Shown here: piece by piece, positions 24,714 to 33,811 of the stretch | Layout of the letters: each line of letters begins with the position of its first letter | Position numbering within the stretch: position 1 is the first letter of the stretch | Assembly: GCA_964478325.1 (NCBI GenBank) | Contig: CAYZIA010000003.1 | Span: 1-39,408 of the forward strand | Reading direction: 5' to 3' | DNA from: DUAL01 sp964478325 | GTDB taxonomy: Bacteria > Bacteroidota > Bacteroidia > Flavobacteriales > BACL11 | Length of the DNA: 39,408 nucleotides | Position numbers and translations under genes: made by a program | The notes under the pieces: generated by a model | Told to the model about the DNA's origin: nothing | Databases searched by the model: none | What the model saw: only the letters and a program-made list of their open reading frames with translations

Positions 24714-26460
24714 AAAGCATTTTTTCAGCTATTTTTTTATCTAAAAATTTTGATCCCTTTCCCAACTCTTTTGCTTTTTCCCAAAAAATAAGAGCTTGAA
24801 TTTTATCCCCCAATTTGAAATAAATATCTCCAAAATGCTCAGTAATTACTGGGCTATTTTTACCCCCATTTTCATATGCTTTTTCAAGCCATATTTTTGC
24901 TTGTTTGTATTCTTTTTTTTGATATAAAATCCAAGCATAAGTATCTTGAAACGAGGCATTATCTGGGGATAATTCATTGCTTCTTTTAGACATCTCAATT
25001 GCTCTATCTAAATTATGATTTCTAAGAGAAAGATAATAGCTAAAATTATTTAATACTTGCACATTGTCTGGCTCAATAGCAAGTGCTAAATTATAAAGTG
25101 AATCAGATTTTTGATGCTCATTTAAAGAATGATAGTTATCTCCAAGCGTGGAGTAAAATTGTACTAAAAGAGCATTGTTTTCTACAAGAAATTCTAAGCC
25201 CATTTCAAGAGAAATTATTGCTTTTTTATGGTTTTCAATTTGAGAATTGGCTATCCCATTGAAAAAATAATAAACTGGATTTGTTGGAAAAAGTTGGAAG
25301 GCTTTTTCACTATCTCTTTCCAGCTCTTTATAATTGCCAAGTTCCGATTCTATAAATAATAATTGGCTCCAAACTTGAGGTTTATTTTCGTCCAGCTCAA
25401 TCACTTTTTTATATTGTATTTTTGCTTTTTTGTTTTGGCCATTCTGATATAAAAAGTCCCCATAAATAGCATGTGCTATTGGATTTCTTTTATGTATTTC
25501 TACCAAAATTTCGCAAAGCTCCATCGCTTGATTTTTCATTTGCTCTGAAAAATCAGCCAAAGGATAATATGAAATAAGTATACTTACCTTTGTCTCAACA
25601 GAAAGTTTAATGCTTGAAAATGCAGCTTTTAGCTGTTTGTATGACTCTTCATTATTACCTTCTTCTCTGTAATAATCTGCTAAAGTTAAATGAATTTTAG
25701 CATTTTCAGGATCGAGCTGCAAAATCTTTTTAAATACCTCAAAAGCTTTTTCTTTTTCGTTATTTAAAAGATATAATTCAGATAAAGTTTCGTAAGCATT
25801 AATATCATTTTGGTTTATTTTAATTAGCTTTTTAATTTCAGAAATAGCTCCTTCTAAATCATTTTTTTCTAGATATAATTTCTGTTTTTGAATGATGATA
25901 TTTTTATCTAGTCCTTTATGTTTTTCTAATTGATTATAAATTTTGATTGCCTCTAGAAATTTCCTAGAGTAAATATAGTTGTCTGCCAATAAATAATAAT
26001 ATTCCTCATTTCCAGGGCTTTTTTTTATCATTTGCTTGTAGATAATAGCAGCTTTTACGTTCTGCCCACTGATAGCTAAAAGCTCAGCATAAAGCAATTG
26101 ATACCAAATATTTTCTTTATTTAAATAGTATGCTTTTTTGGAGAACTCTAAAGCTGATTCGGGTTGTAAAAATTTTTGGCAAATGATAGCTGATTCATAA
26201 AATGGCACAGAATTTTCTGGAATTATACTAATACATTTTTCAAATTCTAAAAGAGCTTCTTCATATTTTTCTAAGGATTTTAAGCTAAGAGCATTATAAA
26301 AATGAGTATTAAATTTGAATTTAGCGTTGTCCTCTTCACTATTTTTATTTTTCTCTTTTTTAGAAGTTTTTCTTTTTGTCCCTTCTGGATAATAGCTTTC
26401 CCATTGCGCAAAAGTTTGTATGCTTAAAAAGCATAATATAATCAAAATCCTCTTGTTCAT
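24706..26460 (-). CDS. Secreted tetratricopeptide-repeat protein
   Basis: 584 residues. Signal peptide (to about residue 18, QTFAQ), a short Lys/Glu-rich linker, then roughly a dozen TPR units from about residue 50 to the C-terminus, e.g. SLEKYEEALLEFEKCISIIP, KAFEVFKKILQLDPENAKIH, ALAIEPDNVQVLNNFSYYLS. TPR arrays mediate protein-protein contacts. Being between a sugar nucleotidyltransferase and DUF4292, it is likely a periplasmic scaffold, but the partner is unknown. It starts 3 bases after the preceding gene. Confidence 0.85.
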   Translation of the reverse strand: MNKRILIILCFLSIQTFAQWESYYPEGTKRKTSKKEKNKNSEEDNAKFKFNTHFYNALSLKSLEKYEEALLEFEKCISIIPENSVPFYESAIICQKFLQPESALEFSKKAYYLNKENIWYQLLYAELLAISGQNVKAAIIYKQMIKKSPGNEEYYYLLADNYIYSRKFLEAIKIYNQLEKHKGLDKNIIIQKQKLYLEKNDLEGAISEIKKLIKINQNDINAYETLSELYLLNNEKEKAFEVFKKILQLDPENAKIHLTLADYYREEGNNEESYKQLKAAFSSIKLSVETKVSILISYYPLADFSEQMKNQAMELCEILVEIHKRNPIAHAIYGDFLYQNGQNKKAKIQYKKVIELDENKPQVWSQLLFIESELGNYKELERDSEKAFQLFPTNPVYYFFNGIANSQIENHKKAIISLEMGLEFLVENNALLVQFYSTLGDNYHSLNEHQKSDSLYNLALAIEPDNVQVLNNFSYYLSLRNHNLDRAIEMSKRSNELSPDNASFQDTYAWILYQKKEYKQAKIWLEKAYENGGKNSPVITEHFGDIYFKLGDKIQALIFWEKAKELGKGSKFLDKKIAEKMLYE

Positions 26461-26463
26461 TTA

Positions 26464-27465
26464 TTATTTTATTTCTGAAAAATCTCCAATACTAACCTCT
26501 TGCTGGGTATTTTTACCATTAAAACTTACTAAATTCCCAAGCATAGAGTTGTTAAGTTTTGCATTAATAATAACGCTATTATTTTGAATAATTGTTTTTA
26601 TAATACTACTATTTTCAATTTGTGTATTACTGCCAATAGAAACGTGAGGTCCTATTTTGGAATTTTTAATTTTTACATTTTCTCCTATAAAACAAGGCTC
26701 TATTATTTCTGAATTTTCGATACTTGCTGAATTAGAAATATTATTTTTATTATGTTCTAATACTCTTTGATTAGTAAAAACAGTCGCATCTTTATCCCCA
26801 CAATCTAACCATTCATCCACTTTTCCAGAAGAAAATTTCGTTCCTTTATTTTTCATGTTTTCAAGCGCATTAGTAAGTTGAAATTCTCCCTTTTCTTTTA
26901 TGTTATTGTCCAAAAGGTATTGTAATTCATTTTTTAAATATCCACCATCATTAAAATAATAAATCCCAATAATTGCTAAGTCGGAAACGAAAGTGTCTGG
27001 TTTTTCTACAAAATCGGTAATGATATTTTCATCATTTAATTTCACTACGCCAAAAGAAGAGGGGTCGTCAATTTGACTCACCCAAATAATACCGTCTTTT
27101 TTACTATCTAAAGTAAAATCTGCCTTAAACAATGTGTCAGCAAAAGCCACTACACAATTCCCTTTTAACGAATCCTTTGCGCACAAAATAGCATGTGCAG
27201 TTCCTAGCGGTTCATTTTGATAATAAATGCTTCCTTTTGCGCCTAATCTTTCTGCCACTTTTATTAAACTCTCTTCTACTTCTTTTCCAAAATCGCCAAT
27301 TACAAAAGCAATTTCATCTATTTTTTTTCCACAAACCATTACAATGTCTTCCACAAGCCATTGTACAATTGGCTTACCTGCAACTGGAATTAGTGGTTTT
27401 GGGATAGTAAGTGTATGAGGCCTAAGGCGAGATCCTCTTCCAGCCATTGGAATAATTATTTTCAT
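26464..27465 (-). CDS. Sugar-phosphate nucleotidyltransferase with left-handed beta-helix tail
   Basis: 333 residues. The N-terminal GT-A-type nucleotidyltransferase domain carries the family signature MAGRGSRLRPHTLTIPKPLI (residues 7-26), FADTLF (metal-binding Asp, about 108) and VEKPD. The C-terminal third has hexapeptide-like repeats (ENSEIIEPCFIGENVKIKNS, IGPHVSIGSNTQIENS), forming a left-handed beta-helix. It resembles glucose-1-phosphate thymidylyl- or mannose-1-phosphate guanylyltransferases; the exact sugar and nucleotide are not readable. Its place next to dut and a flippase suggests polysaccharide or glycoconjugate synthesis. Confidence 0.88.
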   Translation of the reverse strand: MKIIIPMAGRGSRLRPHTLTIPKPLIPVAGKPIVQWLVEDIVMVCGKKIDEIAFVIGDFGKEVEESLIKVAERLGAKGSIYYQNEPLGTAHAILCAKDSLKGNCVVAFADTLFKADFTLDSKKDGIIWVSQIDDPSSFGVVKLNDENIITDFVEKPDTFVSDLAIIGIYYFNDGGYLKNELQYLLDNNIKEKGEFQLTNALENMKNKGTKFSSGKVDEWLDCGDKDATVFTNQRVLEHNKNNISNSASIENSEIIEPCFIGENVKIKNSKIGPHVSIGSNTQIENSSIIKTIIQNNSVIINAKLNNSMLGNLVSFNGKNTQQEVSIGDFSEIK

Positions 27466-27480
27466 TTTTTGCTATATTTT

Positions 27481-27915
27481 TTATTTTACACCAGTGCTAC
27501 CAAATCCGTCAACACCTCTTTTTGTTTCTACTAACTCTACTACTTCTTTCCAATCAACTTGTTCGTGTTTTGAAATTACCATTTGTGCTACTCTTTCTCC
27601 ATCTTCAATTACAAATTCTTCATCCGACAAGTTTACTAGAATAACGCCAATTTCTCCTCTATAGTCAGCATCAATAGTCCCGGGAGAATTAAGAACTGTT
27701 ATTCCTTTTTTTAAAGCCAAGCCACTTCTTGGGCGAACTTGAGCTTCATAACCAATTGGCAATTCGATAAAAAGACCTGTTTTTACTAGTGTTCTTTGTA
27801 AAGGGTTTAATAATATGGGCTCCTCTAAGTTTGCCCTTAAATCCATTCCGGCAGACTGAGTAGTGGCATAATGGGGTAACTTATGTTTTGATTTATTTAC
27901 AATGTTTACTCTCAT
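27481..27915 (-). CDS. dut: dUTP diphosphatase
   Basis: 144 residues, the usual size of trimeric dUTPase. All five motifs are visible: AGMDLRA (I), PRSGLALKKGI (II), GTIDADYRGEI (III, catalytic Asp and Tyr), GERVAQMVI (IV) and RGVDGFGSTGV (V, flexible C-terminal). Hydrolyses dUTP to dUMP and PPi, keeping uracil out of DNA and feeding dTMP synthesis. It lies 3 bases after the flippase gene and 15 bases before the nucleotidyltransferase. Confidence 0.97.
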   Translation of the reverse strand: MRVNIVNKSKHKLPHYATTQSAGMDLRANLEEPILLNPLQRTLVKTGLFIELPIGYEAQVRPRSGLALKKGITVLNSPGTIDADYRGEIGVILVNLSDEEFVIEDGERVAQMVISKHEQVDWKEVVELVETKRGVDGFGSTGVK

Positions 27916-27918
27916 TTT

Positions 27919-29400
27919 TTAGTCAAATAATTCAGGCTCGGAAATTACTTCTTTTTTTGATTTTTCTAAAATAAAAACTGCTATGATAAATACAAATAAA
28001 TAAATCGTATTTAGTAGCATAGAGCTTTCAAAATAGGCACTTATTTTATATAGTGCAAAAGAAAGGAATATATAACTAGCTATCCTTTTCAAGTCATAAG
28101 GAATTGAATAATGTTTTCTTCCTATTAAAAAAGATCCTATCATCATGCTAAAATAGCAAAATAATGTAGCCCATGCAGACCCAATAAATCCAATTCTTGG
28201 AATAAGTATGATATTTAATATTAGGGTAATTATTGCCCCAAAAATAGCAAGAATTGCGCCGTATCCAGTTTTTTCAGTTAATTTATACCAAATAGAAAGA
28301 TTGTAATAAATCCCTAAAAAAAGATTTGCCATCAATAAAATAGGAACAATTTCTATCCCCTCTGCACTATGGAAAGAGCTCCCAATAAAATGCTTAACAA
28401 CATCTAAATAAAGCATTACCGATAAAAAAATTAATGATGCTAAAATGACAAAATACTTAAGCACATCCGCATATATTTTTCGAGAGTTGTGTTGTTTTTC
28501 TTGTGAAAAAAAGAATGGCTCTGCTGCAAAACGAAACGTTTGTATAAACAAGATCATAATAATAGATATTTTGTAAAAGGCCCCATATACACCAATTGCT
28601 GCCATTTTATCTATCCCCTGTGGCAAAAGTTGTTTTAATAAAATTCTATCAATCGTTTCGTTTGTCATGCCAGCAAGGCCTGCTACTAAAAGTGGTAATG
28701 CATACCACATCATTTTCTTCCAAAGCATTATATTAAATCCCCAACTACTTTTTATCATCTCTGGTAAAAGCATTAAAATGGTAACCCCGCTTGCAAAAAG
28801 ATTAGAAATAAAAATATATCCCACTCCAACTTTAGGATCATAAATTGAATTTACAAAATCAGTAGTAGGCAAGCCGTTCTCCAAAGCATAAGGACAATAA
28901 ATAATGAAGAAAAGATTAAGTCCAATATTAATAAAAATATTCACTAGACGAACAAGTGCAAAACGAGCCGCCTGCTCTTTTTCCCTAAGCTTTGCAAATG
29001 AAATAGATGAAACTGCATCAAGCCCAATAATTAAAGCAAACCACATTACATACTCTGGATTTTGAGGGTATTCAAGCCAATTGGCAATGGTTTGCTGAGA
29101 AGAAATCATTATAAATACAAATAAAATTGAGCTAATAATAAGAGATATTAAACTAGTTGAATATACCAAGTCTTTATCATATTTCTTTTGTGAAAAACGA
29201 AAGAAAGCAGTTTCTAGGCCATAGGTAAGGATAATTACCAAAAAAGCAACATATGCATAAAGTTCGGTAACTACTCCGTATTCTGCTGGAATAAAATAAC
29301 GAGTATAAAGCGGAACTAATAAATAGTTAAGCAAACGCCCAACTATACTGCTTAAGCCATAAATAGCAGTTTGTCCAGCTAATTGTTTTAAGGGATTCAA
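27919..29400 (-). CDS. Polysaccharide (lipid-linked oligosaccharide) flippase
   Basis: 493 residues with about 12-14 hydrophobic helices across the length, beginning PLKQLAGQTAIYGLSSIVGR and LLNYLLVPLYTRYFIPAEYG, the recognisable start of the MOP-superfamily Wzx/RfbX-like group in Bacteroidota. It probably flips a lipid-linked glycan across the inner membrane. The start is TTG at 29400-29398: an in-frame TAG lies directly upstream and no ATG is available before the first membrane helix. It follows the enoyl-CoA hydratase stop by 3 bases. Confidence 0.9.
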   Translation of the reverse strand: MNPLKQLAGQTAIYGLSSIVGRLLNYLLVPLYTRYFIPAEYGVVTELYAYVAFLVIILTYGLETAFFRFSQKKYDKDLVYSTSLISLIISSILFVFIMISSQQTIANWLEYPQNPEYVMWFALIIGLDAVSSISFAKLREKEQAARFALVRLVNIFINIGLNLFFIIYCPYALENGLPTTDFVNSIYDPKVGVGYIFISNLFASGVTILMLLPEMIKSSWGFNIMLWKKMMWYALPLLVAGLAGMTNETIDRILLKQLLPQGIDKMAAIGVYGAFYKISIIMILFIQTFRFAAEPFFFSQEKQHNSRKIYADVLKYFVILASLIFLSVMLYLDVVKHFIGSSFHSAEGIEIVPILLMANLFLGIYYNLSIWYKLTEKTGYGAILAIFGAIITLILNIILIPRIGFIGSAWATLFCYFSMMIGSFLIGRKHYSIPYDLKRIASYIFLSFALYKISAYFESSMLLNTIYLFVFIIAVFILEKSKKEVISEPELFD

Positions 29401-29403
29401 CTA

Positions 29404-30177
29404 TTAAAAATTTGCTTTTCTTTTTTCTAAAAATGCCTTTGTTCCTTCCTTGAATTCTTCCGATTCAAAACAATTTCCAAATTCTTTTTTCTCCACTTCA
29501 AAACCATTTAGTCCATCTTTAAATCCTGCATTTACAGCTTTTATTGCTCTTCTTATTGCCATTGGAGAGTTCCTCATGATTTTTAATGCTATTTTTTCTG
29601 CAAGAGGAAGAAGTTCTTCTTGTTTGCAAAAATGATTTATTAATCCCCAACTTTTTGCCTCTTCCGCCGAGATCATTCCGGCAGTTGTAATCATCTCCAT
29701 TGCCTTTCCTTTACCTACTAAATTAGCCAGTCTTTGAGTACCTCCATACCCAGGAATAACTCCCAAAGAAACCTCTGGCAAACCCATTTTTGCATTTCTA
29801 GAAGATATTCTGATGTGACAAGCCATAGCTAATTCTAAACCACCTCCAAGTGCAAAACCATTAATTGCAGCAATGCTTGGCGTTCCGCAATTTTCAACTA
29901 AGTCACACAAAAGTTCTTGCCCTTTTCTTGCTAATTCTTCTCCTTCTTTTTTTGAGTAATTAGTAAATTCTTTAATGTCAGCGCCCGCTATAAAAGCTTT
30001 ATCTTCAGATCCAGTAATTATTATACATCTAACTAGCTTATCCTTTTCTGCTAATAAAATTGCATTATTTAATTCATCTATAGTTTCTGTATTTAAAGCG
30101 TTAAGTTGTTTTGGTCTATTAATCGTAATATATGTAATTGAATTCCTATTCTCGGTCAAAATATTATTGTAGTTCAT
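29404..30177 (-). CDS. Enoyl-CoA hydratase / crotonase family protein
   Basis: 257 residues from ATG 30177 (MNYNNILTENRNSITYITINRP); the frame continues upstream through a terminator, so a longer start is wrong. The crotonase fold is clear: NALNTETIDELNNAI, oxyanion-hole AFIAGADIKEF and GFALGGGLELAMACHIRIS, and catalytic Glu in LPEVSLGVIPGYGGTQRL. Hydrates trans-2-enoyl-CoA in fatty-acid or amino-acid breakdown; some relatives have other acyl-CoA substrates. It is the first gene of the long minus-strand operon, just downstream of the atp terminator. Confidence 0.93.
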   Translation of the reverse strand: MNYNNILTENRNSITYITINRPKQLNALNTETIDELNNAILLAEKDKLVRCIIITGSEDKAFIAGADIKEFTNYSKKEGEELARKGQELLCDLVENCGTPSIAAINGFALGGGLELAMACHIRISSRNAKMGLPEVSLGVIPGYGGTQRLANLVGKGKAMEMITTAGMISAEEAKSWGLINHFCKQEELLPLAEKIALKIMRNSPMAIRRAIKAVNAGFKDGLNGFEVEKKEFGNCFESEEFKEGTKAFLEKRKANF

Positions 30178-30194
30178 CTTTTTAGTATTTAATA

Positions 30195-30202
30195 CAAATA
30201 TA
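30195..30202 (-). promoter_or_regulatory. -7 element (TAnnTTTG) for the long minus-strand operon
   Basis: TATATTTG on the minus strand, 17 bases before the enoyl-CoA hydratase ATG and downstream of the atp terminator. It is the natural promoter position for the 11-gene operon. A TTG at -33 is not apparent. Confidence 0.5.
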
Positions 30203-30214
30203 GAGTTTTCAAAT

Positions 30215-30229
30215 GGTTCTAAAAGAACC
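30215..30229 (-). repeat. Second short hairpin overlapping the atp terminator
   Basis: GGTTCT and AGAACC form a perfect 6-bp stem with a 3-base loop. It shares 4 bases with the outer arm of the adjacent C/G terminator, so the two hairpins cannot form fully at once. Confidence 0.35.
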
Positions 30230-30252
30230 CCCCCCATCAATAGCGGGGGGTT
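30226..30252 (-). terminator. Rho-independent terminator of the atp operon
   Basis: On the minus strand AACCCCCC and GGGGGGTT form an 8-bp, mostly GC stem with a loop of about 11 bases, followed by TTCTTTT. It begins 23 bases after the atpG stop and separates the atp operon from the enoyl-CoA hydratase operon on the same strand. Confidence 0.8.
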
Positions 30253-30275
30253 GAACAAATTTATTTATTTTGATT

Positions 30276-31139
30276 TTAGTCGTTTAATGCTTCTGCACCA
30301 CCAACAATTTCTAAAATTTCACCAGTAATAGCAGCTTGCCTTGCTTTATTATAAAATAGGGTAAGATCGTCTTTTAAGTCATTCGCATTATCAGTCGCTT
30401 TATGCATTGCAGTCATTCTTGCGCCATGTTCAGAAGCATAGGAATCCAATATCGCTTTGAAGAGTTGGGTTTTCAAAGATTTTGGAATTAACTCTTGAAC
30501 TATTTCTTCTTTTGAGGGCTCAAAAATATAATCTCCAATACTTGCATTTTCGTCATTTAATGTTTGAACTGGCAAATAGTTTTCTTTCATCACAATTTGA
30601 GTGGCTGCATTTTTGAATTGATTATAAATAAGTACTACCTTGTCATATTTACCTTGAGTGAAAGCGCTCATTATAGTTTCAGCAATTTCTACAACTCTTT
30701 CAAATGTGATGTCATTATACAAATCATCATGCGTATTAATTACATTAAATTCATTTTTAGAAAAATATTCAGATGACTTTTTCCCTACAGAAATAATAGC
30801 CGCATTACAATTCTTATATTCATTATTTATCAGCGAAGTAGTTTGTTTGATAATATTGGAATTAAATCCGCCACAAAGTCCTCTGTTAGAAGTTATACTC
30901 ACAAAAAGAATATTTTTTACTTCTCTTGCTTTTGAAAAATCATTTCCATCTGCACTGTCCAGGCTTGCACTTAAATTTACAAGCATTTCAGTTAATTTAT
31001 TAGCGTAAGGCCTTAGTTGAACAATTGCATCTTGTGCTCTTTTTAACTTAGCAGCAGATACCATTTTCATAGCAGAAGTAATCTGCATGGTTGATTCAAC
31101 TGAAGAAATCCTATTTCGTATTTCCTTAAGGTTTGCCAT
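30276..31139 (-). CDS. atpG: F0F1 ATP synthase subunit gamma
   Basis: 287 residues, normal for the central rotor shaft. The N-terminal helix ANLKEIRNRISSVESTMQIT (residues 2-21) and KMVSAAKL, and the C-terminal signature ARMTAMHKATDNANDLKDDLTLFYNKARQAAIT are conserved; LFVSITSNRGLCGGFNSNI marks the Rossmann-like part. Last gene of the atp operon, 3 bases after atpA and just before the terminator. Bacteroidota typically keep atpD and atpC elsewhere, which fits their absence here. Confidence 0.97.
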   Translation of the reverse strand: MANLKEIRNRISSVESTMQITSAMKMVSAAKLKRAQDAIVQLRPYANKLTEMLVNLSASLDSADGNDFSKAREVKNILFVSITSNRGLCGGFNSNIIKQTTSLINNEYKNCNAAIISVGKKSSEYFSKNEFNVINTHDDLYNDITFERVVEIAETIMSAFTQGKYDKVVLIYNQFKNAATQIVMKENYLPVQTLNDENASIGDYIFEPSKEEIVQELIPKSLKTQLFKAILDSYASEHGARMTAMHKATDNANDLKDDLTLFYNKARQAAITGEILEIVGGAEALND

Positions 31140-31142
31140 AAA

Positions 31143-32723
31143 TTATTTTGCGTATTTTTTTGTAAGATCAGCAGCTATTTTTTCTAGAGTTGAAGTAATT
31201 TCATCTGACAATTTCCCTGCCGCTAAATCATTCAAAATATTTTGGTGTTTTTCACACATAAAAGAAATGAATTCTGTTTCAAATACCCTAATTTTATTTA
31301 CCGGGACATCCATTAATAAGCCATTGGTCCCACAATAAATAATAGCTGCTTGCTCTTCTACTCTAAGTGGAGAATATTGCCCTTGTTTTAGAATTTCCAC
31401 ATTCCTTTTCCCTTTCTCAATAATAGCAGTAGTTGCAGCATCCAAATCTGACCCAAACTTTGCAAAGGCTTCTAATTCTCTATATTGCGCTTGATCTAAT
31501 TTAAGTGTTCCCGCAATTTTTTTCATTGATTTAATTTGTGCATTTCCTCCCACACGAGAAACTGAAATCCCCACATTAATTGCTGGACGAACTCCCGATA
31601 AAAATAAATCCGATTCTAAAAAAATCTGCCCATCGGTAATTGAAATTACGTTTGTTGGTATATATGCAGAAACATCCCCTGCTTGGGTTTCAATAATCGG
31701 AAGTGCAGTTAATGAGCCTCCACCTTTTACTTTTCCCTTTAAAGATTCTGGCAAATCATTCATTTGAGCAGCAATTTCATCATCATTCACCACTTTTGCA
31801 GCTCTTTCTAATAATCTTGAGTGTAAATAAAATACATCTCCTGGATATGCTTCTCGGCCTGGAGGTCTTCTAAGCAATAAAGATACTTCACGATATGCTA
31901 CCGCTTGTTTTGATAAATCATCAAATACAATAAGTGCTGGACGGCCAGTATCTCTAAAAAATTCTCCAATTGCAGCTCCAGCAAGTGGTGCGTAAAATTG
32001 CATTGGCGCAGGGTCTGATGCATTTGCAGATACAATAACAGTATAAGCAAGCGCTCCAGCATCTTCTAATTTTTTAGCCAATGCTGCAACTGTTGAAGCT
32101 TTTTGTCCAATCGCAACATAGATACAAAATACTGGCTCTCCTTTATCGTAAAATTCTTTTTGATTGATAATGGTGTCAACAACAACAGCTGTTTTCCCTG
32201 TTTGTCTGTCTCCAATTACCAATTCTCTTTGTCCTCTTCCAATTGGAATCATTGCATCAATTGCTTTAATACCTGTTTGTAGTGGCTCGTTTACTGGTTG
32301 GCGAAAGATAACTCCTGGTGCTTTTCTTTCAATTGGCATCTCAAAAGTTTCTCCTTTAATTGGCCCTTTTCCATCAATTGGCTCTCCAAGAGTATCAATA
32401 ACTCTTCCCAACATGCCTTCACCTACATTTATAGAGGCAATTCTTTTGGTTCGTTTTACAACCTCTCCTTCTTTAATCCCTTTTGAAGGGCCCAGGAGAA
32501 CTGCTCCAATATTGTCTTCTTCAAGGTTTAGAACAATTGCTTTTAGTCCGCTTTCAAATTCTATTAATTCCCCAGACTGAACGTCTGTTAGGCCATAAAT
32601 TCTAGCAATACCATCTCCTACTTGTAATACAGTTCCAACCTCTTGTAATTCTGCCTTTGACTTGTGTCCGGCTAATTGTTGTCTTAAAATTGCTGATACC
32701 TCAGCTGGTTTTACTTCTGCCAT
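31143..32723 (-). CDS. atpA: F0F1 ATP synthase subunit alpha
   Basis: 526 residues. The P-loop GDRQTGKTAV (about 172-181), arginine-finger region and the alpha/beta signature PAINVGISVSRVG are present, with a normal N-terminal beta-barrel (VGTVLQVGDGIARIYGL). Non-catalytic nucleotide-binding subunit of F1. It follows atpH by 11 bases and precedes atpG by 3. The coding sequence uses slightly more constrained codons than its neighbours, as expected for a highly expressed gene. Confidence 0.98.
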   Translation of the reverse strand: MAEVKPAEVSAILRQQLAGHKSKAELQEVGTVLQVGDGIARIYGLTDVQSGELIEFESGLKAIVLNLEEDNIGAVLLGPSKGIKEGEVVKRTKRIASINVGEGMLGRVIDTLGEPIDGKGPIKGETFEMPIERKAPGVIFRQPVNEPLQTGIKAIDAMIPIGRGQRELVIGDRQTGKTAVVVDTIINQKEFYDKGEPVFCIYVAIGQKASTVAALAKKLEDAGALAYTVIVSANASDPAPMQFYAPLAGAAIGEFFRDTGRPALIVFDDLSKQAVAYREVSLLLRRPPGREAYPGDVFYLHSRLLERAAKVVNDDEIAAQMNDLPESLKGKVKGGGSLTALPIIETQAGDVSAYIPTNVISITDGQIFLESDLFLSGVRPAINVGISVSRVGGNAQIKSMKKIAGTLKLDQAQYRELEAFAKFGSDLDAATTAIIEKGKRNVEILKQGQYSPLRVEEQAAIIYCGTNGLLMDVPVNKIRVFETEFISFMCEKHQNILNDLAAGKLSDEITSTLEKIAADLTKKYAK

Positions 32724-32734
32724 AATTTTTGTTT

Positions 32735-33292
32735 TTAAAAGTCCTTTATATAAAGATTCTTACTAAATGTTTGTTTTAATTCTACTATTGATTTTTTCAC
32801 GCTAGCGTCCAATTGTTTGTCTCCCATTCTTATAATTGCTCCTCCAATTATTGTTTCATCTACTTTTTCTGTCAAATCTACCTCTGTTTCTCCATGAGTT
32901 TTAATAAAATCTGTTATTTCTTTTTTTAAAGTTTCATCAAGTGGGAAAGAGGTTGTAATGGTAGCCGATTCAATGTTTTTATGTGCTCTGTATAGTGCGA
33001 TAAAGCTATTTGCAATTCCTTCTAAAATAGATTCTCTTTTTTTATTTGTAATAATATTAACAAAATTTATGCTTACTTCATTCATTTTGTTATAAAATAT
33101 CTCTTTAAAAATAGAAAGTTTTTGATCTGTTTTAATAATTGGGCTTTTAAGCAGTAATGATAAATCTTTACTGCTAGCACAAATGTCTGCTACAAACTGC
33201 ATGTCCTCTCTACATTTCTCTAAAATATCTTGCTCAATGGCAAGGTTAAATAAAGATTTTGCATAGCGTAATGTAGCCCGGGTTTGTTTCAT
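32735..33292 (-). CDS. atpH: F0F1 ATP synthase subunit delta
   Basis: 185 residues. The OSCP/delta family pattern is visible: RYAKSLFNLAIEQDILEKCR at the N-terminus, the helical bundle, and IIGGAIIRMGDKQLDASVKKSI near the C-terminus. It joins the peripheral stalk (AtpF) to the top of F1. Position between atpF and atpA is the standard gene order. Gaps of 9 and 11 bases to its neighbours indicate one mRNA. Confidence 0.95.
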   Translation of the reverse strand: MKQTRATLRYAKSLFNLAIEQDILEKCREDMQFVADICASSKDLSLLLKSPIIKTDQKLSIFKEIFYNKMNEVSINFVNIITNKKRESILEGIANSFIALYRAHKNIESATITTSFPLDETLKKEITDFIKTHGETEVDLTEKVDETIIGGAIIRMGDKQLDASVKKSIVELKQTFSKNLYIKDF

Positions 33293-33301
33293 TATTTAGT
33301 T

Positions 33302-33796
33302 CTAATTTAAGTCTTTCTCCGCAATTGCTTTTGTAACTAATTCTTTTTGCTTATTTAAATCTTGTAATTCTGATTTCAGAATTTTCTCTGCAATTTCAAT
33401 TGAAAGGTTAGCTACTTGATTTTTTAGTTCAGTTATTGCCTTCATTTTTTCATTTATAATTTGCTCCTTTGCTGTTGTTAATATTTTCTCAGCATCTACC
33501 TTTGCTTTATCTTTCGCTTCCGCTATAATACTCTCCTTAATGTCTCTTCCTTCTTTTAAAATCGTGTCTCTTTCTTTTTTTGCTTCCATTAGTATCCGCT
33601 CATTGTCTGCGCTAAGAGAAAGCATTTCTTCTTTTGCTTTGTCTGCCGCTCTTAATGCGTCTTCAATACTTTTATTTCTTTCATCAACTGCACTTAAAAT
33701 TGGCTTCCATGCATATTTTTTTAATACAATAAGTAAAAGCGAAAATACTACTATAGTCCAAAATATTAACCCTATCTCTGGTGTTACTAGTTCCAT
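33302..33796 (-). CDS. atpF: F0F1 ATP synthase subunit b
   Basis: 164 residues. One N-terminal membrane helix (PEIGLIFWTIVVFSLLLIVL, about residues 6-25) with the following KKYAWKPIL, then a long charged right-handed coiled coil (DERNKSIEDALRAADKAKEE onward). It is the peripheral stalk of F0. It follows atpE after 49 bases that contain a long hairpin. Confidence 0.96.
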   Translation of the reverse strand: MELVTPEIGLIFWTIVVFSLLLIVLKKYAWKPILSAVDERNKSIEDALRAADKAKEEMLSLSADNERILMEAKKERDTILKEGRDIKESIIAEAKDKAKVDAEKILTTAKEQIINEKMKAITELKNQVANLSIEIAEKILKSELQDLNKQKELVTKAIAEKDLN

Positions 33797-33811
33797 AATT
33801 TTATGTTTTTT

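Noticed and set aside
30178..30258. Upstream extension of the enoyl-CoA hydratase
   Set aside because: It would translate the atp terminator hairpin; ATG 30177 fits the crotonase family start.
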